Positions 50,593 to 59,494 of a DNA stretch of 64,000 nt are shown one piece after another. The DNA comes from Microbacterium oleivorans (GTDB lineage Bacteria; Actinomycetota; Actinomycetes; Actinomycetales; Microbacteriaceae), in the NCBI RefSeq assembly GCF_001691565.1, contig NZ_MAYO01000003.1:1650766-1714765 (forward strand), given 5' to 3'. Under the pieces are notes generated by a model. That model was not told the origin of the DNA, made no database searches, and worked only from the letters and a program-made list of their open reading frames with translations. The position numbers and the translations under genes are program-made. The first letter of the stretch is position 1; each line of letters begins with the position of its first letter.

Positions 50593-53048
50593 CCCTCCAG
50601 CGTACGAGCGTCGACGACCGGCTTCAGCGAGATGACGAGGCCGAGGACGTTCCGTGCGGTCCGCTGGAGTTCGCCGCGCGTGATCCCGTCCTCCCGGGCG
50701 AGCGAGTCGAGGATCGTCGTGTCGGCCTGCGCCTGGGGCGCGGCATCCCGTTTCACACCGCCGGGCATGAGGACGTCGACCTGGGCACGGACGCGGTAGG
50801 CGTTGTCCTCGAGGGCGGGGAAGTCGGGATCGACGGCGTTCTCGATCCACCAGTCGGTGATGACGGCGCCCTCGTAGCCCCACTCCTCGCGGAGGATGAC
50901 CGTGGCGAGGTCGTAGTGATAGTGCGCCCACACGCCGTTGATCTGGTTGTACGACGTCATGATCGTGCGGGGCGCCGCCTCGCGGACGCAGATCTCGAAC
51001 CCGCGGAGGTAGATCTCGCGGAGAGCCCGTTCCGAGACGCGCGAGTCGTTCCGCGTGCGGTTGGTCTCCTGGTTGTTCGCAGCGAAGTGCTTGGGGCAGG
51101 CCGACAGGCCCGTGCTCTGCACCCCGCGCACGACCGCTGCGGCGATCCGCCCCGTCACGACCGGGTCCTCGCTGAAGTACTCGAAGTTCCGCCCGCACAG
51201 CGGGTCGCGGTGGATGTTCATGCCCGGGCTCAGCAGGACGTCGGACCCCTTCCGCAGCATCTCCTCGCCGTGGAGCGCGGCGAGCTCCTCGATCAGGGCG
51301 GTGTTCCAGGTCGAGGCGAGCGCCGTCCCCGAGGGAAGCAGCGACGCGTACGCCGAGAGACGGATGCCGCTGGGTCCGTCCGTCGTCGTGACGGGCGACA
51401 CGCCCTTCGCGCGGAGCGACTCCGAGACCCCGCCGAGTACGCCGGCGTTGCCGGCGGCGCCCAGCGGGCTGTCCATCGTCACGTCGCCGCGGGCGAGGAG
51501 CGAGAGCTCCTCGTCGGTGAGCTGAGCGACGAAGTCGTCGAGGGATGCCGCGCCGCGAGCGACGTCGGCGAGGTCGATGCCCCGGTCGCCGGTCTGCGGG
51601 ATCTCCACCGGCAGGGAACCGAGGACGCGTTCGGCGCGGAGGACGGTGCGGGTGGGAACGGTCTCATGCGAAACGAGGGCGGAACCGTCGTCCGCGCGGG
51701 CCACGGTGAGGCGCTCGAACGCGCGCACCGGGGCTGCGACCTCGGTCGCGGTGCGGACGACGCGCGTCTCGGGCACCTCGAACGCGGCGACGCGCGAGGC
51801 CGATCGGACGTCGGTCCCGACGTACACGGGGTATGCGCCCGCCTCCAGGACCCAGGCGCTCCGGGCACCCGTCGCGCCGCCGTCGTCGTACGACGCGAGC
51901 TCGTCGAGGCGGACCTCCAGCCGGATGGTCTCGCTCTCACCGGGGGTGAGCAGACCGGTCTTGGCGAACGTCGCGAGGTGGCGGGCGGGCTTGCCGAGGG
52001 CACCGTGGGGCGCCCCAGTGTAGACCTGCACGACCTCTTTGCCGGGGCGCGCGCCGGTGTTGGTCACGACGACCTCGAGTCGGACCGTCTCGGCATCCGT
52101 CGTCGCCGCGGTCGCGAGATCGAACGTGGTGTACGAGAGTCCGTGCCCGAAGGGGAACAGCACCCGGTCGGGAGCGAAGGTCTCGAAGTAGCGGTAGCCG
52201 ACGAAGACGTCCTCGGCGTACACGTTGACGTGGAGGTCACCGAAGTTGGGTGCGCTCGGATAGTCCTCGTAGCTGCGCGCGATCGTGTCGGTGAGCTTGC
52301 CGCTGGGGCCCGACTCTCCTGCCAGGACGCCGGCGACGGCGCGGGCGCCCTCCATTCCGCCCTGCCACGCGAACAGCACGGCGCCGATCCTGTCGCCGTA
52401 GTCGACGACCCAGGAGAGGTCCATGACGTTGCCTGCGTCGACCACGACGACCGTGTGGGCGAAGTGTGAGGTCACGGAGTCGAGCAGCGTCCGTTCTTCG
52501 GCTGTGAGGTAGTAGCTGCCGGGCTCGAGGATGCTGTCGCGCGCTTCACCCGCGGCGCGACCGATCGCGACGACGGCGGTGTCCGCACGGGATGCCGCGG
52601 CTGCGACGTCGGCGTCGGCGATCGCCATCTCGGGGAAGTGATGCGGCCACTCGCCCCACGTGGCGGCGAAGGCGGGGCGGTTCGCGGCGGACCACGTGGA
52701 GTAATGCGCCGCCAGCTCGTCGTCGACGCGGACGCCCGCGTCGCGCAGGCCCGCGAGCAGGTTCCAGATGTAGGGCACCTTGACGTCGCCGCCCGAGCCG
52801 TAGCCGACGGCGAACCAGTCGATCTGCACGCGCCCGAAGACCGCGACCGGACGCTCGCCCAGCGGGAGCGTGCCGTCGTTCGTGAGAAGGACGACTCCTT
52901 CGGCAGCCGCCGCCCGCGCCGCTTCGGCGAGCACCGGGTCGAGGGTGGGATCGGTGTCGAGCAGCATCGAGGAGATCTGCGCGACCGACTCGACGGGGGC
53001 CAGGGTGTGCGAGCGGTCGCCGGATTCGATGGCGGGTTCGAGAGGCAT
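50589..53048 (-). CDS. GH3 beta-glucosidase with reversed domain order
   Basis: An 819-residue GH3 enzyme in which the domains are swapped. The C-terminal-type alpha/beta sandwich (GH3_C) and fibronectin-like domain come first (about residues 25-470), with VVDAGNVMDLSWV and FPFGHGLSYTTF. The catalytic TIM-barrel (GH3_N) comes last (about 540-819), with TTDGPSGIRL, KHFAANNQETNR and the nucleophile D732 in GAVITDWW. This order is known from some ruminal GH3 enzymes. There is no signal peptide, so it is cytoplasmic. ATG at 53048 has GGAAAG upstream. A perfect CebR box lies 40 bases upstream, pointing to cellobiose or cello-oligosaccharides as substrate. Confidence 0.93.
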   Translation of the reverse strand: MPLEPAIESGDRSHTLAPVESVAQISSMLLDTDPTLDPVLAEAARAAAAEGVVLLTNDGTLPLGERPVAVFGRVQIDWFAVGYGSGGDVKVPYIWNLLAGLRDAGVRVDDELAAHYSTWSAANRPAFAATWGEWPHHFPEMAIADADVAAAASRADTAVVAIGRAAGEARDSILEPGSYYLTAEERTLLDSVTSHFAHTVVVVDAGNVMDLSWVVDYGDRIGAVLFAWQGGMEGARAVAGVLAGESGPSGKLTDTIARSYEDYPSAPNFGDLHVNVYAEDVFVGYRYFETFAPDRVLFPFGHGLSYTTFDLATAATTDAETVRLEVVVTNTGARPGKEVVQVYTGAPHGALGKPARHLATFAKTGLLTPGESETIRLEVRLDELASYDDGGATGARSAWVLEAGAYPVYVGTDVRSASRVAAFEVPETRVVRTATEVAAPVRAFERLTVARADDGSALVSHETVPTRTVLRAERVLGSLPVEIPQTGDRGIDLADVARGAASLDDFVAQLTDEELSLLARGDVTMDSPLGAAGNAGVLGGVSESLRAKGVSPVTTTDGPSGIRLSAYASLLPSGTALASTWNTALIEELAALHGEEMLRKGSDVLLSPGMNIHRDPLCGRNFEYFSEDPVVTGRIAAAVVRGVQSTGLSACPKHFAANNQETNRTRNDSRVSERALREIYLRGFEICVREAAPRTIMTSYNQINGVWAHYHYDLATVILREEWGYEGAVITDWWIENAVDPDFPALEDNAYRVRAQVDVLMPGGVKRDAAPQAQADTTILDSLAREDGITRGELQRTARNVLGLVISLKPVVDARTLEG

Positions 53049-53087
53049 AGCGGTCTTTCCGAGGGGTCGACGATGACGCCGAGAGGA

Positions 53088-53101
53088 TGGGAGCGCTCCC
53101 A
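53088..53101. promoter_or_regulatory. CebR operator, TGGGAGCGCTCCCA
   Basis: A perfect 14-base palindrome identical to the binding site established for the cellobiose-responsive LacI-family repressor CebR in Streptomyces. It lies between the divergent GH3 gene and the small gene at 53140. No cebR gene is in the window. Confidence 0.85.
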
Positions 53102-53127
53102 ACGTATCGAGTGCCGCCGAGGAATGC

Positions 53128-53133
53128 GAGAGT
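53128..53133 (+). promoter_or_regulatory. -10-like hexamer GAGAGT, leaderless start
   Basis: GAGAGT ends six bases before the ATG at 53140. It is the weakest member of the leaderless set. Confidence 0.35.
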
Positions 53134-53139
53134 GGTCCG

Positions 53140-53646
53140 ATGCGGATCCTCCTGAAGCTCGAACTCGACTGCACCGCGGATGCCGCCTGGCGAGCCCTCC
53201 ACTCGCCTCGCGCGGTCACCGAGCTCTACGGTCCACTGCTCACCATGTCGCCGATGGCCGGCGAACTCCCGACGTCGTTCGAACCGGGAACCGATGTGCC
53301 GGTCGAAATCCGCGCTCTCGGCGTCATCCCCGCCGGCCAGCAGCTCATCCACGCGAGCGACCGTGTCACGGAGGACGCGAACGGTCCGGTGCGGATCTTC
53401 CGAGACAGCGGCATCCCGCTCACCGGCGCACTGGCGACCCTCGATGTCTGGGACCACCAGATGGCGGTGAGCCCCCTGCCGGGCGACCCGACGAAGACGC
53501 TGTGGCGCGACCGTCTGACGATCGGTGGACCCGCTGCCCTGCCGCTGTGGCCCGTGCTGTGGGCGGCGTGGCAGTACCGGGGGCTCCGCCTGCGCGCGCT
53601 GGCACCCACGTGGTCGTACGACCCGCCCGCCGCCGAGACCGACTGA
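53140..53646 (+). CDS. Hypothetical protein, possibly SRPBCC/START-like
   Basis: A 168-residue soluble protein I cannot assign firmly. The beginning (MRILLKLELDCTADAAWRALHSPRAVTELY) resembles the first strand and helix of SRPBCC/START-like ligand-binding folds. The rest contains alternating strands (DVPVEIRALGVIPAGQQLI, KTLWRDRLTIGG) and a C-terminal amphipathic helix with several Trp residues (LPLWPVLWAAWQYRG), consistent with that fold. No enzyme motif is visible. It is divergent from the GH3 gene and might also feel the CebR site, since the two starts are only 91 bases apart. Confidence 0.7.
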   Translation: MRILLKLELDCTADAAWRALHSPRAVTELYGPLLTMSPMAGELPTSFEPGTDVPVEIRALGVIPAGQQLIHASDRVTEDANGPVRIFRDSGIPLTGALATLDVWDHQMAVSPLPGDPTKTLWRDRLTIGGPAALPLWPVLWAAWQYRGLRLRALAPTWSYDPPAAETD

Positions 53647-53655
53647 TGAACGGAG

Positions 53656-53694
53656 GCCGCCCCGCCACGTCCGTCGAGGGCGTGGCGGGGCGGC
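53656..53694. terminator. Bidirectional terminator hairpin
   Basis: A perfect 14-base-pair stem GCCGCCCCGCCACG / CGTGGCGGGGCGGC with an 11-base loop, between the convergent hypothetical gene and the FtsX-like permease gene. Confidence 0.85.
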
Positions 53695-53700
53695 GCCGCG

Positions 53701-55167
53701 TCACTCCGACAGCGCCTCGACGGGAGCCGTGCGCGTCGCGATCCGCGTCGGAGCGACCGCTGCCGTCAGGGTGAGCGCCGCGGTCGCGACGATCACGATC
53801 GCGACCGGGAGCAACGGGATCGCGGGGGCGACGAAGGTCGGCGACATCCACAGCGGCGGCATGGCGACGGATCCGAGCAGTGACTGCGCCGCGACCCAGC
53901 CGTACAGGACGCCGAGGGTCAGGCCGAACAGCAGTGCCGTGACGGTGACGTGCGCCGCCTCGATGAGGACCATCCGGCGGATCTGCGCGGAGGTCAACCC
54001 CAGGGCGCGCAGGAGACCGAGCTCCCGCTTGCGCTGCACGATGCCGATCGTGAGGAGGTTCACGAGGCCGACGGCGGCGATCACGGCGCTGACGGCGACG
54101 AGGCACATCATGACCGTCGAGAACACGTCCATCATCTCGTTGAAGCTCGCGTCGGGCTCACCGCCGGCGGATGCCGCCACGAGGGCCTTGGCCGACTCCG
54201 CCGCGACGGCGAACATCACGACGAGCGCAACACCCATGACCACGCCGATCGCCATGCGGCTCGAACGCTCCGGGTAGCGGACCGCGTTCTCCGCGGCCAG
54301 GCGCGCGGTCACGGACTTCCCGAACAGTCGTCCGGTGGCCTTCAGAAGCGGCGGCATGACCGATACCGCGCTGATCGACACGGCCGTGAAGGAGAAGAGT
54401 CCGCCGAAGAACGCGACGAGCACGCCGGCGGGGCTCAGCAGGCCGAGGAGGAGTCCGCCGACAAGGAGCACGACACCGATCGACCCGAGGACGACGGCGC
54501 CCGCCCGGCGTCCCCGCTTCTCGGCGATCTCCTCGCGCGAACGCTCGACCGAGCCGCCCAGCGCCTCGAGTGGCGTGACCGTCAGAACGCGGCGCGACCC
54601 CGACCACGCGGCGATCCAGGTCGTGAGTGCGACGGCGACTGCCGGCAGGAGCAGCACGGGCTGCACGGGCGACCAGTCCGAGGTGACCTCGAGGGCGCGG
54701 TCGAGCATGGGGACGGCCACGACGACGCCGACCGTCGTCACGACGAGACCGAGGACCGCGCCGATGGCTCCCACGATGAGCCCCTGTGTCGCGACCTCGC
54801 TGCGCTGCGAGCGCGCGGTCGCCCCGATGAGGCGCATGAGGGCGATGCGGCGGGTGCGCCCCGCGATGATCGTCGAGAACGTGTTGGCGGTGACGATCGC
54901 GGCGACGTAGACCGCGACGGCGAGGAGGATGCCGCTCAGCAGCGCCAGCACGACGATCATCGTGTCGGACGACCCGTAGTCCGGATTGGAGCCGAGAGCG
55001 ACGCCGAGGTACCCCGTGGCGGAGAGGAGAACGACGCCGAACGCCGTCGAGATGGCCGAGACGAGGATCGTCGCACCCATGCCGCGCTCGCGCAGCCAGG
55101 CGAAGCGAGGCGTCCGCGCGGCTTCGGGGACGATGGTGTTCACGGCGGACGGGGCGAGGGCGGTCAC
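53701..55167 (-). CDS. FtsX-like ABC transporter permease
   Basis: A 488-residue permease of the MacB/FtsX type, with two FtsX domains (about 75-200 and 340-480) and about eight membrane segments. Typical stretches are IAGRTRRIALMRLIGATARSQ and VQRKRELGLLRALGLTSAQI, the cytoplasmic coupling loops. GTG at 55167 overlaps the ATPase stop as GTGA. With the ATPase it forms an exporter or mechanotransmission system of the kind that often confers resistance to peptides or envelope-active compounds. A two-component system lies directly upstream. Confidence 0.92.
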   Translation of the reverse strand: MTALAPSAVNTIVPEAARTPRFAWLRERGMGATILVSAISTAFGVVLLSATGYLGVALGSNPDYGSSDTMIVVLALLSGILLAVAVYVAAIVTANTFSTIIAGRTRRIALMRLIGATARSQRSEVATQGLIVGAIGAVLGLVVTTVGVVVAVPMLDRALEVTSDWSPVQPVLLLPAVAVALTTWIAAWSGSRRVLTVTPLEALGGSVERSREEIAEKRGRRAGAVVLGSIGVVLLVGGLLLGLLSPAGVLVAFFGGLFSFTAVSISAVSVMPPLLKATGRLFGKSVTARLAAENAVRYPERSSRMAIGVVMGVALVVMFAVAAESAKALVAASAGGEPDASFNEMMDVFSTVMMCLVAVSAVIAAVGLVNLLTIGIVQRKRELGLLRALGLTSAQIRRMVLIEAAHVTVTALLFGLTLGVLYGWVAAQSLLGSVAMPPLWMSPTFVAPAIPLLPVAIVIVATAALTLTAAVAPTRIATRTAPVEALSE

Positions 55168-55925
55168 GCGGTCACCTCCGTGCTGAGCATGTGAGCGGAG
55201 ATCTGCTCGGCGGTCTGCCGGGGCTTGTCGGCGACGATCCGACCGTCGCCGAGGAACAGGACGCGGTCGGCGTACGAGGCCGCGACAGGGTCGTGGGTGA
55301 CCATGGCGATCGACTGGCCGTGCTCGCGGCTGGCGGCGGCGAGGAGCGAGAGCACCTCGCGCCCCGAGCGGGAGTCGAGGTTGCCGGTGGGCTCGTCGGC
55401 GAAGACGAGGTCGGGCGCGGTCGCAAGGGCGCGGGCGATCGCGACGCGCTGCTGCTGGCCGCCCGAGAGCTGGTGCGGGCGGTGCCGCAGCCGGGGCCCG
55501 AGACCCAGCGTCTCGACGAGACCGTCGATACGGGTCCTCTCCTGAGACGTGGGACGACGTCCGTCGAGGTCGAAGGGCAGCGTGATGTTGCCGATCGCGT
55601 CGAGGGTGGGAACCAGGTTGAAGGACTGGAAGACGAAGCCGACCCGGCGGCGGCGCAGGATGGTGAGCTCGACGTCTGACAGGCCGGTGATCTCGGTGTC
55701 GCCGATCCAGACGGAGCCGGAGGCGGGGGCGTCGAGGCCGGCCATGATGTGCATGAGCGTCGACTTGCCCGATCCCGACGGGCCCATGATGGCGGTGAAC
55801 TCGCCACGACGGATGCCGACGGTGACGTCGTCGAGCGCGCGGACGGCGTTCTCGCCGCCGCCATAGGTCTTCGTGAGGTTCTGGACGCGGGCGGCGAGGC
55901 CCATCTCGGTGGTCGTGATCTGCAT
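55164..55925 (-). CDS. ABC transporter ATPase, MacB/LolD type
   Basis: A 253-residue ATPase. Walker A is GPSGSGKST (about residue 45), Q-loop VFQSFNLVPTLDA, signature LSGGQQQRVAIARAL, Walker B LVFADEPTGNLD and H-loop AMVTHDP. The VRALDDVTVGI/FTAIMGPSGSGKST layout is typical of the LolD/MacB group that partners FtsX permeases. ATG at 55925 is chosen. A GGAGA sits very close to it, so a slightly later start at residue 8 (MGLAARVQ) is possible. It lies 90 bases after the response-regulator gene, on the same strand. Confidence 0.93.
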   Translation of the reverse strand: MQITTTEMGLAARVQNLTKTYGGGENAVRALDDVTVGIRRGEFTAIMGPSGSGKSTLMHIMAGLDAPASGSVWIGDTEITGLSDVELTILRRRRVGFVFQSFNLVPTLDAIGNITLPFDLDGRRPTSQERTRIDGLVETLGLGPRLRHRPHQLSGGQQQRVAIARALATAPDLVFADEPTGNLDSRSGREVLSLLAAASREHGQSIAMVTHDPVAASYADRVLFLGDGRIVADKPRQTAEQISAHMLSTEVTA

Positions 55926-56014
55926 GTCTCCGACGCTACGGAGCACCCCCGGGGCGCCGCGTCGGTCGCTCGTCTCGACCGACTACATCGCGAGGATGAT
56001 CCCGTGTGCGCCGA

Positions 56015-56656
56015 TCAGGCGAGACCGTGCTCGAAGGCGAAGACGACCAGCTGGACGCGGTCGCGGAGCGAGAGCTTCGCGAGGATCCGGGAGACGTGCG
56101 TCTTCACCGTCGCCTCCGAGAGGAACTCGCGCGCCGCGATCTCGGCGTTCGAGAGCCCGCGGGCCGCGAGCGCGAAGATCTCGCGCTCGCGGTCGGTGAG
56201 CTCACCGAATGCCGGCGGGACGGCGCGGACGGGCTCGTTCAGCTGCGCGAACAGCTCCCGCGTCGCAGCAGCGGCGATGACCGACGACCCGGCGTGGACC
56301 GTCCGGATGGCGGCGAGCAGGAATTCGGGATCGGCGTCCTTCAACAGGAATCCGCTGGCGCCGCGCTGGATCGCGCGGGCGGCGGCCTCGTCGAGGTCGA
56401 AGGTCGTCAGCATGACCACCTTGGGCGGATCGGCGTCGACCAGCAGAGCCTCGGTCGCGGCCAGCCCGTCCATCACCGGCATCCGGATGTCCATGAGGAC
56501 GACGTCGGGTCGCGTCTGGCGGACGACCTCGATCGCCTGTGCGCCGTCGGAGGCCTCGCCGACGACCTCGAGGTCCGGTTGAGAGGCGACGACCATCCGG
56601 ATGCCGGCGCGGAACAAAGCCTGGTCGTCGACGAGGACGACGCGGATGACGCTCAC
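56015..56656 (-). CDS. NarL/LuxR-type response regulator
   Basis: A 213-residue two-component response regulator. The receiver domain (about 1-120) shows VLVDDQALFRAGI, phospho-acceptor Asp in DVVLMDIRMPVMDG and conserved Thr/Lys in MLTTFD and FLLKDA. A C-terminal LuxR-type helix-turn-helix (about 148-210) carries LTDREREIFALAARGLSNAEI. It overlaps the histidine kinase gene by four bases, so both are made together. The neighbouring exporter genes are the likely target. Confidence 0.95.
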   Translation of the reverse strand: MSVIRVVLVDDQALFRAGIRMVVASQPDLEVVGEASDGAQAIEVVRQTRPDVVLMDIRMPVMDGLAATEALLVDADPPKVVMLTTFDLDEAAARAIQRGASGFLLKDADPEFLLAAIRTVHAGSSVIAAAATRELFAQLNEPVRAVPPAFGELTDREREIFALAARGLSNAEIAAREFLSEATVKTHVSRILAKLSLRDRVQLVVFAFEHGLA

Positions 56657-57852
56657 CGAGCGCTCCTCTCGAGGGGGTCGGGTTTCTCGGACGCGGCGCC
56701 GGTCGGCAGCGACGCTTCGACGGTGAAGACGCCCCCGGCGGCCGCGGCATCCAACCGACCGCCGATCAGCTGCGCGCGCTCACGCATGCCGATCAGGCCG
56801 TGGCCGCCGGTGCGGCGCTCCGTTCCTTCGGGGATCGGAGCGATGTCGTTGCGGACCCGCAGGTCGACACGGTCCGGGTGCCACGCCAGCGTGACGTCGA
56901 CACCCGTTCGGGCGCCGTGTCGGAGGGCGTTCGTGAGGGCTTCCTGCAGGATGCGGTACACCGAGAGCTGCACGGATGCCGCGACCTCGCCGCGCGGGGC
57001 CGGATCGACGTCCACGCGCAGCTCGACACCCGCCGCGCGCACCTGCGCGTACAGCTGCTCGAGATCGGCGAGGGTCGGTTGGGGGCCCTCGGCCTGCGAG
57101 TGGCGCAGCTGGGTGAGGAGCAGGCGCACGTCCGACAGGGCCGACCGCGCAGTGGACGAGATGGTGCCGAGCGCCGCGGCCTGCGCGGCGGGATCGGATG
57201 CCGCGGCGTACCGCGCACCGTCGGACTGGGCGATGATGACGGCGAGGGAGTGCGCGACGATGTCGTGCATGTCACGGGCGATGCGGGTGCGCTCCTGCTC
57301 GGCGACCGTCTGCTCCTCGGCGCGTGACTGCGCGGCGCGGTTCGCGCGGGCGCGCATCGCGGTGCGGACGAGGGCGCCGGCGGTCCACGAGAGACCGAGT
57401 GCGAACAGTGCCGCCAGCAGGACGAAGATCAGCGTCGGGACGTCGGAGAGCGACCCGCTGCCGAGGAACGCCCATCGGAAGAGGTAGATCGTGATCGTGC
57501 CCGAGCCGACGACGACCGACGCGAGACCGAGCCAGAACACCAACCTCGTGCCGTAGGCGGCAGTCGCGAAGAGCACCGCGAAGATCGCCATGTCGGCGAA
57601 CCCGGGTCCGCGTCCGAGTCCCATCTGCACGATCGCGCCACCCCAGGCGACGGCGAGCGCGAGCCCCGGCGAGAACCGGCGGAGTCCGAGCGCGGCGGAG
57701 AGGAGCAGGACGACCGGGATCGCTCCCCATCCGCCGATGTCGTAGGACGAACTGGTCGACGTTCCCAGCTCGTACGGCAGGGACACCAGCGCGAACAGCA
57801 CCGCGACGGACGCGTCGACGGCGACCTGGTACGGGCGGAGCGAGCGGAACAC
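56653..57852 (-). CDS. Sensor histidine kinase (HisKA_3 type)
   Basis: A 399-residue membrane histidine kinase. The N-terminus (about 8-175) has roughly five or six membrane helices with short loops and no large extracellular domain, as in intramembrane-sensing LiaS/DesK-like kinases. The dimerisation/phosphotransfer box reads RTRIARDMHDIVAHSLAVI, with the phospho-accepting His in DMHD. The HATPase_c domain (about 290-385) shows LQEALTNALRHG and GGHGLIGMRERAQLIGG. GTG start at 57852. It forms an operon with the response regulator and lies upstream of the FtsX/ATPase genes, suggesting it senses envelope stress or an antimicrobial compound. Confidence 0.93.
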   Translation of the reverse strand: MFRSLRPYQVAVDASVAVLFALVSLPYELGTSTSSSYDIGGWGAIPVVLLLSAALGLRRFSPGLALAVAWGGAIVQMGLGRGPGFADMAIFAVLFATAAYGTRLVFWLGLASVVVGSGTITIYLFRWAFLGSGSLSDVPTLIFVLLAALFALGLSWTAGALVRTAMRARANRAAQSRAEEQTVAEQERTRIARDMHDIVAHSLAVIIAQSDGARYAAASDPAAQAAALGTISSTARSALSDVRLLLTQLRHSQAEGPQPTLADLEQLYAQVRAAGVELRVDVDPAPRGEVAASVQLSVYRILQEALTNALRHGARTGVDVTLAWHPDRVDLRVRNDIAPIPEGTERRTGGHGLIGMRERAQLIGGRLDAAAAGGVFTVEASLPTGAASEKPDPLERSAR

Positions 57853-57910
57853 CCTTGAACGCTACGCGGTCACGGCAGGGCGGGACATCCGTCTCGGGAT
57901 GTATCCGCGC

Positions 57911-58852
57911 TCACCGGGCGGGCAGGTAGACCCGCAGCCCGTCGGGGACCGCCCGGACCCGCAGCCGGAAGCCGTCCTGGCCCACGTCCTCGAGTTCGCC
58001 GTCGTGGACCCAGATGTCAGGAGCACTGCCGGCGCGGACGTCGATCTCGAAGTCGTCGTCGAGGATGCGTTCGATGTCGGACGCCGGGGGCATCACGCGG
58101 AGCGCCCGGAGGACGGTGACCGTCTTCCGGCCGAAGGCGAGCGAGGCGATGGCCCGAGCCCGCGTGCCGCGCGCATGGTGCACGCGGATGTCGATGGTCG
58201 GATCGCCGAGGGTCGCCCGCTGCATCGTGGCGATGCGGCCGGGATCGTTGCGGCCGACGCCGGCGAACACCGACCAGACCGAGGCGCGCCTGCCGCCCCG
58301 GGCGATCTCGACGGCGTGCGCGTCGTGCATCTCCCGCCACGCGGCGACGGCGCCGCCCCACCACTTGCCGAGGCTCGTGCGGCGCTCGCGCTCGGCCAGG
58401 AACTCGGGATAGGCGCCGAGCGAGACGGCGTTGAGCACCGTGATGGGCTCCGCCCCGTTCACCGACGCCTCGGCGACCGCCACGGACCGGATGTCCGCCG
58501 CCGCGTAGGCGTCGAGTCCGGCGTCGACATCGGGGATGCCCGCCGACCGTGCGAAGTGGTTGAACGTGCCGTTGGGCAGGACGAGCAGGGTGAGGTCGTG
58601 CCGCCGGGCCAGGTGCGCCGCGCGCGAGACCGACCCGTCGCCGCCGAGGATCGCCAGCACGGTGGGCGGGTTCTCCCCGGTCATCGCGTCCGCCACGACG
58701 TCGTCGAGGGTCTCATCCCCGGCGAGCTCGTGGACGGTGGCCCCCGGCATCCGCCGACGCACGTCGGGAACCCGGTCGGGCCGTCCCAGCGAGGCGCCGG
58801 ATCGACTGTTGGCGACGACGAGGACCTCGCGGCCGATGGGGGTGTCGCTCAT
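57911..58852 (-). CDS. Diacylglycerol/sphingosine kinase-like protein (short form)
   Basis: A 313-residue member of the YegS/DAGK catalytic family. The start reads REVLVVANSRSGASL, followed by the nucleotide-binding VLAILGGDGSVSRAAHL, and LLVLPNGTFNHFARSAGI, the family's PxGTxN motif. The C-terminal beta domain ends VHDGELEDVGQDGFRLRVRA. Unlike the paralogue at 19997-21166, it has no long N-terminal tail. The GGDGS loop has Ser where GGDGT is common. It may be a lipid kinase or an inactive relative; phosphorylation has not been shown. ATG at 58852 is chosen for its position at the fold start. Confidence 0.87.
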   Translation of the reverse strand: MSDTPIGREVLVVANSRSGASLGRPDRVPDVRRRMPGATVHELAGDETLDDVVADAMTGENPPTVLAILGGDGSVSRAAHLARRHDLTLLVLPNGTFNHFARSAGIPDVDAGLDAYAAADIRSVAVAEASVNGAEPITVLNAVSLGAYPEFLAERERRTSLGKWWGGAVAAWREMHDAHAVEIARGGRRASVWSVFAGVGRNDPGRIATMQRATLGDPTIDIRVHHARGTRARAIASLAFGRKTVTVLRALRVMPPASDIERILDDDFEIDVRAGSAPDIWVHDGELEDVGQDGFRLRVRAVPDGLRVYLPAR

Positions 58853-58917
58853 GCCTCCACGGTAGGCAGGCCGAGCGGGGCGCGCCGCCTCTTGACAGCG
58901 CGCCTCGTGCTCTGCGG

Positions 58918-59376
58918 TCAGGCGGGCGAGATCGGGCGGTGCTCGAAGAAGGTCTGCAGCACGACCGTGGTCCGGGTATTGACCGATGCAGCGGACCGGA
59001 TGTCGCGGATCAGCCGCTCGAGGTCTCGCGGGGTGGCGACGCGGACGAACAGCATGTAGGCCGCGTCGCCCGCGATCGAGTGACAGGCCTCGATTTCGTC
59101 GAGGTGCGCGATGAGTTCGGGGGCGTTGTCGGGCTGACCGGGGTCGAGCGGCGTGATCTCGACGAAAGCCGCGAGCGGCTTGCCGGCGACCTCGGGATCG
59201 ATGACGGCGCGGTAGCCCGCGATCAGCCCCCTCGCCTCGAGCCGACGCACGCGCGCCTGCGTCGCGGATACGGACAGACCCGCAACGGCCGACAGCTCTG
59301 CGAGCGTCGCCCGGGCGTTGCTCGACAGCGCGGCGATGATCGCGGAATCGGCGGGGTCGGTCTCGTCTGCGGGCAC
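58918..59376 (-). CDS. Lrp/AsnC-family transcriptional regulator
   Basis: A 152-residue Lrp/AsnC protein. The N-terminal helix-turn-helix reads TLAELSAVAGLSVSATQARVRRLEA (about 25-48). The C-terminal RAM (effector-binding) domain is at about 68-145, with AFVEITPLDPG and LFVRVATPRDLERLIRDI. GTG start at 59376. It is divergent from the DUF6421 gene, 118 bases away, and likely regulates it and itself; the effector, probably an amino acid, is unknown. Confidence 0.93.
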   Translation of the reverse strand: MPADETDPADSAIIAALSSNARATLAELSAVAGLSVSATQARVRRLEARGLIAGYRAVIDPEVAGKPLAAFVEITPLDPGQPDNAPELIAHLDEIEACHSIAGDAAYMLFVRVATPRDLERLIRDIRSAASVNTRTTVVLQTFFEHRPISPA

Positions 59377-59399
59377 GCTCCGACGGTACCGCAGACAGG

Positions 59400-59429
59400 T
59401 TGCACACGAGATCCTTACGGCCTTACGCT
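59400..59429 (+). promoter_or_regulatory. Candidate promoter of DUF6421 gene (TTGCAC - 18 - TACGCT)
   Basis: The -35 TTGCAC (59400-59405) and -10 TACGCT (59424-59429) are separated by 18 bases. The transcript would carry a leader of about 60 bases with AGGAGG before the ATG at 59495. Confidence 0.55.
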
Positions 59430-59494
59430 GAAATCACCGGAAATCTTCCCGCACTATCGCGAGGAGACCGTGAGGAACCGATAGGAGGTCCGCC

